From Micromonospora sediminimaris (GTDB taxonomy: Bacteria; Actinomycetota; Actinomycetes; Mycobacteriales; Micromonosporaceae), in contig FOLJ01000020.1 in the NCBI GenBank assembly GCA_900112325.1, positions 1-64,000 of the forward strand: DNA of 64,000 nt, given 5' to 3'. The notes beneath the pieces were generated by a model, which saw only the letters and a program-made list of their open reading frames with translations, was not told where the DNA came from and ran no database searches. Within the stretch, counting starts at the first letter, position 1. Every line of letters begins with the position of its first letter. A program made the translations under genes and the position numbers. This document shows positions 60,085 through 64,000 of the stretch, in pieces.

Positions 60085-60100
60085 GTCACGGAGCGGTAAC
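60085..60100. promoter_or_regulatory. MtrA-like box between gluA and selD
   Basis: GTCAC-GGAGCG-GTAAC fits the direct repeat GTNAC-N6-GTNAC known for the response regulator MtrA in Streptomyces. It lies 93 bp upstream of gluA (above its -10/-35 region) and 80 bp upstream of selD. Confidence 0.5.
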
Positions 60101-60179
60101 ACCATGGATGATCCGACTCCGGCGTCCGAATTTGACCCGCCGGCTGGCGTCCCGCCCGGGTGACGGAGATCATGAGGAG

Positions 60180-61169
60180 ATGACCGAGCCCGTGCGGTTG
60201 ACCCGGTACGCCCGTGGCGGCGGCTGTGCCTGCAAGATCCCGCCGGGCGAGTTGGAGGCGATGGTCGCCGATCTCGGGCCCGCCGCCGGCACCGCCGAGC
60301 TGCTGGTCGGGCTCGACCACGGCGACGACGCCGCAGTGGTCCGGCTGGATGAGCGCACCGGCCTGGTGACCACCGCGGACTTCTTCACGCCGGTGGTCGA
60401 CGACGCGTACGACTGGGGTCGGATCGCCGCCACCAACGCCCTGTCCGACGTGTACGCGATGGGCGGCACTCCGCTTGTCGCGCTCAACCTGCTCTGCTGG
60501 CCGCGCGAGGTGCTGCCGCTGGACCTGGCCCGGGAGGTGCTGCGCGGCGGCCTGGACGTGGCCCGCGCAGCCGGATGTCATCTTGCCGGCGGGCACAGCG
60601 TCGACGACGACGGCCCGAAGTACGGCCTAGCCGTCACCGGGCTGGTCCGGCCGGACGAGCTGATCACCCTGGACGCCGGGCGGGCCGGTCTGCCGCTGTC
60701 GCTTACCAAACCGCTCGGCGTCGGCGTGCTCAACACCCGCCACAAGAGCACCGGCGAGAGTTTCCCGGCGGCGGTGGCGGCGATGACCACGCTGAACCGG
60801 GACGCCGCGCGGGCGGCGGTGGCGGCGGGCGTGCGCTGCGGCACCGACGTGACCGGATTCGGTCTGCTCGGCCACGCGTCGAAGCTGGCCCGGGCGAGCC
60901 GGGTGACGGTGGCGATCGACACCGCCCGGATGCCGTACCTGGATGGTGCCCGCGAGGCGGTCCGGGACGGGTACGTCAGCGGTGGTTCCCGCCGCAACCT
61001 GGAGTGGGTGACCCCGTGGACGGACTTCGGCGCGGCGACCGAGGAGGACCGGCTGCTGCTGGCCGACGCGCAGACCTCCGGCGGGCTGCTGATCGCCGGG
61101 GAGATACCGGGCGCTCCGGTGATCGGTGAGCTGCTGCCCCTCGGCGAACACCGGGTCGTCCTGCGCTGA
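60180..61169 (+). CDS. selD: Selenide, water dikinase (selenophosphate synthase) SelD
   Basis: Makes selenophosphate from selenide and ATP for selenocysteine or selenouridine. The 329-residue length fits. The active-site loop GGGCACKIPPGEL keeps a cysteine and lysine in the Cys-x-Cys-Lys arrangement of the E. coli enzyme. Other blocks are HGDDAAVV, TADFFTPVVDDAYDWGRI, NALSDVYAMGG, and CGTDVTGFGLLGHA. The active-site position is Cys, not Sec (no in-frame TGA). ATG 60180 has GACGGAG 10 bp upstream. No selA, selB or tRNA-Sec gene is in the window. Confidence 0.93.
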   Translation: MTEPVRLTRYARGGGCACKIPPGELEAMVADLGPAAGTAELLVGLDHGDDAAVVRLDERTGLVTTADFFTPVVDDAYDWGRIAATNALSDVYAMGGTPLVALNLLCWPREVLPLDLAREVLRGGLDVARAAGCHLAGGHSVDDDGPKYGLAVTGLVRPDELITLDAGRAGLPLSLTKPLGVGVLNTRHKSTGESFPAAVAAMTTLNRDAARAAVAAGVRCGTDVTGFGLLGHASKLARASRVTVAIDTARMPYLDGAREAVRDGYVSGGSRRNLEWVTPWTDFGAATEEDRLLLADAQTSGGLLIAGEIPGAPVIGELLPLGEHRVVLR

Positions 61170-61280
61170 ACGCAGGTTTCGGTACGCGTGCCGTTGCGTG
61201 GGAACGCGCACCATACCCGATAAACTGTCATCTTCCCGCTACCTGGAGCGATGATGCTCTGGGAAATTTGGGCCAGAATG

Positions 61281-61296
61281 GTCACAGACCGGTAAC
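61281..61296 (+). promoter_or_regulatory. MtrA-like box before the gene at 61385
   Basis: GTCAC-AGACCG-GTAAC, the same GTNAC-N6-GTNAC direct repeat as at 60085, lies 88 bp before ATG 61385. The flanks also match (ATGG before and GTAAC after). Confidence 0.5.
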
Positions 61297-61384
61297 TTGC
61301 CCCCGGCTGGGGGCAAATGCCCCCCACCATCGTCGTATGGCCCGATCCGGAGGCCGGTGGGGACGAGCACAGCGAGGAGACGGC

Positions 61385-61864
61385 ATGACCGAGCTGTGGA
61401 ACTGGAGAATTGACCAGGTACGACCGGTGGAGGTCTACCCGGCGCTGGCCGACGCGCTCGGTCGGGTGGTGATGCCACTGGCGGTGGCGGATCCGCTGCG
61501 GCTGCCGACGTACGCGGTGGTCTGCGACGTCTGGCAGGCGCCGGGGGAGTTCGCCACGATCGTGGACTGCTACGGCGTACCTGACGAGTTGCCCGAGCTT
61601 CCCAGCATCGCGGCGCTGGCCCGGCTGCTCGGCCGCAACTGCCTGCTGCGGGACGACACGCTCGACGACACCCGGCACCTGCTGGTCGCTCCCGACGGCA
61701 GCATCCGCCCGGTGCACTTCGACGTGCGGGAGACCGACGACGGCGAAGTGCTCAGCGACCGCCGGCTGTGCACCGAGGCGGACCCGCGCTGCCGGGGCTG
61801 GTCGCGCTGCCACCGCTCCCGCTGGGCGCCCGACTCGGTCAACCCCGCCCTCGCCGCCGCCTGA
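61385..61864 (+). CDS. Hypothetical protein with C-terminal CRGWSRCHRSRW motif
   Basis: A 159-residue protein I do not recognise. It begins MTELWNWRIDQVRPVEVYPA, has a central VVCDVWQAPGEFATIVDCYG block and ends with paired cysteines and basic residues (CRGWSRCHRSRWAPDS). Two earlier cysteines (VDCYG, GRNCLL) are present. ATG 61385 is preceded by GAGGAG about 8 bp upstream. The MtrA-like box and an AT-rich stretch (61200-61270) suggest its own promoter. Confidence 0.7.
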   Translation: MTELWNWRIDQVRPVEVYPALADALGRVVMPLAVADPLRLPTYAVVCDVWQAPGEFATIVDCYGVPDELPELPSIAALARLLGRNCLLRDDTLDDTRHLLVAPDGSIRPVHFDVRETDDGEVLSDRRLCTEADPRCRGWSRCHRSRWAPDSVNPALAAA

Positions 61865-62002
61865 GCCTCAGTTGCCGGCCGGCGCGGCGGGTCGGCTGCC
61901 GGCGCGCACCATCGACTCGTCGAGCAGGGCGCGGGTGGCGGCGGCGAACGGCTTCTCCTCGTTTGCGTCCGACAACTCAAGCCCGGCTACGCTGTGCACG
62001 TC

Positions 62003-63520
62003 ATGACTACCGCAGCGGCGGGCGGCCCGCGCACCTACCAGGTGCGCACCTACGGCTGCCAGATGAACGTGCACGACTCCGAGCGCATCTCCGGCCTGCT
62101 TGAGCAGGCGGGGTACGTCCGCGCGGGCGAGGCCGAGGACACCCCCGACGTGGTGGTGTTCAACACCTGCGCGGTCCGGGAGAACGCGGACAACCGGCTC
62201 TACGGCAACCTCGGTCACCTGCGCCCGGTCAAGAACCGGCACCCGGGGATGCAGATCGCCGTCGGTGGCTGCCTGGCCCAGAAGGACCGGGGCGACATCG
62301 TCCGCCGGGCACCCTGGGTGGACGTGGTCTTCGGCACCCACAACATCGGCTCGCTGCCGGTGCTGCTGGAGCGCGCCCGGCACAACGCCGCCGCCGAGGT
62401 GGAGATCCTCGAAGCCCTCGACGTCTTCCCGTCGACGCTGCCGACCCGCCGCGAGTCGACGTACGCCGGCTGGGTGTCGATCTCGGTGGGCTGCAACAAC
62501 ACCTGCACCTTCTGCATCGTGCCGTCGCTGCGCGGCAAGGAGAAGGACCGCCGTCCCGGCGACATCCTCAGCGAGGTGCGGGCGCTCGTCGACGAGGGCG
62601 TGCTGGAGGTGACCCTGCTCGGGCAGAACGTCAACTCCTACGGCGTCGAGTTCGGCGACCGGTACGCGTTCGGCAAGCTGCTGCGCGCCTGCGGTGAAAT
62701 CGACGGGCTGGAGCGGGTCCGGTTCACCAGCCCGCACCCCAAGGACTTCACCGACGACGTGATCGCGGCGATGGCCGAGACACCTAACGTCTGCCCCTCA
62801 CTGCACATGCCGTTGCAGTCCGGCTCCGACGACGTGCTGCGCGCGATGCGCCGGTCGTACCGGTCGGAAAAGTACCTGGGGATCATCGAGAAGGTCCGCG
62901 CCGCCATGCCCGACGCGGCGATCACCACCGACATCATCGTCGGCTTCCCCGGCGAGACCGAGGCGGACTTCGAGCGCACCCTGGACGTGGTCCGGGAGGC
63001 GCGGTTCTCCTCCGCCTTCACCTTCCAGTACTCCAAGCGCCCCGGCACGCCGGCCGCGACCATGGACGGTCAGTTGCCCAAGCCTGTCGTGCAGGAGCGG
63101 TACGAGCGGCTGATCGCCTGCGTCGAGGAGATCACCTGGGCGGAGAACAAGAAGCTCGTCGGCGAGGTGGTCGAGGTGCTGGTCGCCGTCGGTGAGGGCC
63201 GCAAGGACGAGCGCACCGGCCGTCTGTCCGGTCGGGCCCGCGACGGCCGCCTGGTCCACTTCGCCACCGGTGGTGCCGGCGAGCCGGGGGACGCCGAGTC
63301 GATCCGGCCGGGCGACATCGTGCACACCACGATCACCTACGCCGCGCCGCACCACCTCAACGCCGACGGTGCGCCGCTGTCGCATCGCCGTACCCGCGCC
63401 GGTGACGCGGCCGAGGCAGGTCGCTCACCGCGTACCCCCGGGGTGCTGCTCGGGCTGCCCACGATCGGCGCGCCGGCAGCGGCGCCCGCGCCGACGACCG
63501 GCTGCGCCGTCTCGCCCTGA
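62003..63520 (+). CDS. miaB: tRNA-2-methylthio-N6-dimethylallyladenosine synthase MiaB
   Basis: A radical-SAM methylthiotransferase modifying A37 of tRNAs. The 505 residues have the MTTase domain (YGCQMNVHDSERISGLLE, NTCAVRENADN, GGCLAQKD), radical-SAM cysteines in SVGCNNTCTFCIVP, and a TRAM domain near the end, with a Pro/Ala-rich extension. ATG 62003 follows TACGCT by 9 bp; an upstream GTG (61994) is possible. Confidence 0.95.
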   Translation: MTTAAAGGPRTYQVRTYGCQMNVHDSERISGLLEQAGYVRAGEAEDTPDVVVFNTCAVRENADNRLYGNLGHLRPVKNRHPGMQIAVGGCLAQKDRGDIVRRAPWVDVVFGTHNIGSLPVLLERARHNAAAEVEILEALDVFPSTLPTRRESTYAGWVSISVGCNNTCTFCIVPSLRGKEKDRRPGDILSEVRALVDEGVLEVTLLGQNVNSYGVEFGDRYAFGKLLRACGEIDGLERVRFTSPHPKDFTDDVIAAMAETPNVCPSLHMPLQSGSDDVLRAMRRSYRSEKYLGIIEKVRAAMPDAAITTDIIVGFPGETEADFERTLDVVREARFSSAFTFQYSKRPGTPAATMDGQLPKPVVQERYERLIACVEEITWAENKKLVGEVVEVLVAVGEGRKDERTGRLSGRARDGRLVHFATGGAGEPGDAESIRPGDIVHTTITYAAPHHLNADGAPLSHRRTRAGDAAEAGRSPRTPGVLLGLPTIGAPAAAPAPTTGCAVSP

Positions 63521-63676
63521 GCCAGGTCGGCCTGTCTCCGAGCTCAAGCGTCCGCACGCAGGCGGCCATCCTGCTGGATCCGCTGGTAGCTGTCGTGGTC
63601 GAACCCGCCACGGCCTCCCGGAGAGTGCTGCTGTCCGGCGGCGTGCCCGGCCGGGCCACCACCTACCACCGTGCGT

Positions 63677-63747
63677 CCTTTGCTCTGCTTCAACCCGCGC
63701 AACGGTGAGCGAGCGAAACCATTGCGCGGAGTGAAGCAGAGCAAAGG
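63677..63747. repeat. Dispersed inverted-repeat element, copy 2
   Basis: Left arm 63677-63706 (CCTTTGCTCTGCTTCA, then GCGCAA) pairs with 63718-63747 with three mismatches; the loop is 11 nt. The outer arms are identical to copy 1 at 11450-11570. Confidence 0.8.
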
Positions 63748-63804
63748 AGCCACCACACATACCCCGGCGGAGCCCGGCTGCGGCCAGGTCACGCAGCTCT
63801 GGGC

Positions 63805-63905
63805 GGCCTGTGTCGAAGTCCGGGGCCGGCCGGCGGCGGGCCTCGCGCGACGCCCGGCTGGACGCCGCCTGGACTCCGCCTCGACCGAGGACTTCGACAC
63901 AGGCC
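63805..63905. repeat. Perfect 17-bp inverted repeat between convergent genes
   Basis: GGCCTGTGTCGAAGTCC (63805-63821) and GGACTTCGACACAGGCC (63889-63905), 67 nt apart, enclosing GC-rich sequence that may fold further. It could be a bidirectional terminator or the ends of a small mobile element. Confidence 0.7.
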
Positions 63906-63918
63906 CTGACCCCTACGG

Positions 63919-64000
63919 TCAGACCGAGATCCGACCGGCGCCTGCGCCGCCCGTCACGATCGACTTGACGTTGCTCGGGGTGTCCAGGGTGTACGAGTAC
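63919..64000 (-). CDS. C-terminus of an unidentified protein (partial)
   Basis: Read from the window end on the minus strand, 26 codons end at TGA 63919-63921. The tail contains SNVKSIVTGGAGAGRISV, a beta-strand-like pattern, and this frame looks coding. The rest lies outside the window. Confidence 0.45.
   Translation of the reverse strand, partial: YSYTLDTPSNVKSIVTGGAGAGRISV

Larger units (their letters stand above)
63521..63918. other. Intergenic region with two inverted-repeat elements
   Basis: This 398-bp gap between miaB and the converging partial gene holds the second dispersed hairpin (63677-63747) and a long inverted repeat (63805-63905). I accept no gene here; the open frames encode repeat sequence. 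Confidence 0.6.

Noticed and set aside
59253..60179. Long open frame extending selD upstream over gluA
   Set aside because: It is the antisense shadow of gluA; SelD homology starts at ATG 60180.

Overview
The window is high-GC actinomycete chromosome, most likely Micromonospora or a close Micromonosporaceae relative. Four things point there: very high GC with GTG starts, many 4-bp ATGA/GTGA gene overlaps, the core order recA-recX-rny-glu transporter-miaB, and actinobacterial families (DUF3046 before recA, ClgR-PspA-PspM, a long Lhr helicase, an FN3-bearing multicopper oxidase relative). The genus is inferred, not proven. No rRNA, tRNA, CRISPR array or phage was seen.

Layout. 1-1052: a transposase tail abuts a decapitated AlkZ-type glycosylase gene. 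1049-5221: DUF2752 protein, thyX, dapA, rnj. 5388-12404: secreted S1 protease, a translationally coupled pair of YbjN-domain proteins, ftsK, a repeat-bearing spacer, a small membrane protein and an SMR pump. 12540-18830: ornithine-cyclodeaminase relative, rimO-pgsA, cinA/pncC, then the envelope-stress set clgR-pspA-pspM. 18914-31634: very large degenerate multicopper-oxidase/FN3 protein, Nei-type glycosylase, secreted SH3-like protein, CPCC protein with a SAM-hydroxide adenosyltransferase, lipoprotein and Lhr helicase. 31815-38348: a six-gene Mrp Na+/H+ antiporter operon (mrpA and mrpB fused). 38561-45304: paired CNNM/CBS transporters, Spo0M-like protein, and a divergent MocR / PPOX-GNAT / LysE-type exporter module. 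45305-45825: two families of tandem repeats. 45826-49406: UdgX, acyl-CoA dehydrogenase, MFS exporter, DUF3046. 49592-56570: recA interrupted by two inteins, recX, rny. 56670-59992: a glutamate-type ABC transporter on the minus strand. 60180-63520: selD, a hypothetical gene and miaB. The window ends in the C-terminus of an unidentified minus-strand gene.

The standout is recA. One reading frame carries two full-size inteins with homing-endonuclease motifs, at the two RecA sites known separately from Mycobacterium leprae (inside the P-loop) and M. tuberculosis. Two protein-splicing reactions are therefore needed to make the 348-residue recombinase. DNA-repair genes are frequent overall: recA, recX, udgX, nei, lhr, ftsK and the broken alkZ-like gene.

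Regulatory features read from sequence include -10-like hexamers 6-7 bp upstream of start codons that lack a Shine-Dalgarno (leaderless mRNAs), an SOS-box-like element before recA, and two direct repeats matching the MtrA-type pattern GTNAC-N6-GTNAC (between glu and selD, and before the hypothetical gene at 61385). There are also strong intergenic hairpins and several tiny ORFs joined by ATGA or short overlaps to mrpD, a CNNM gene and rny. A dispersed hairpin element (arms CTTTGCTCTGCTTCA) occurs near 11450 and 63677.
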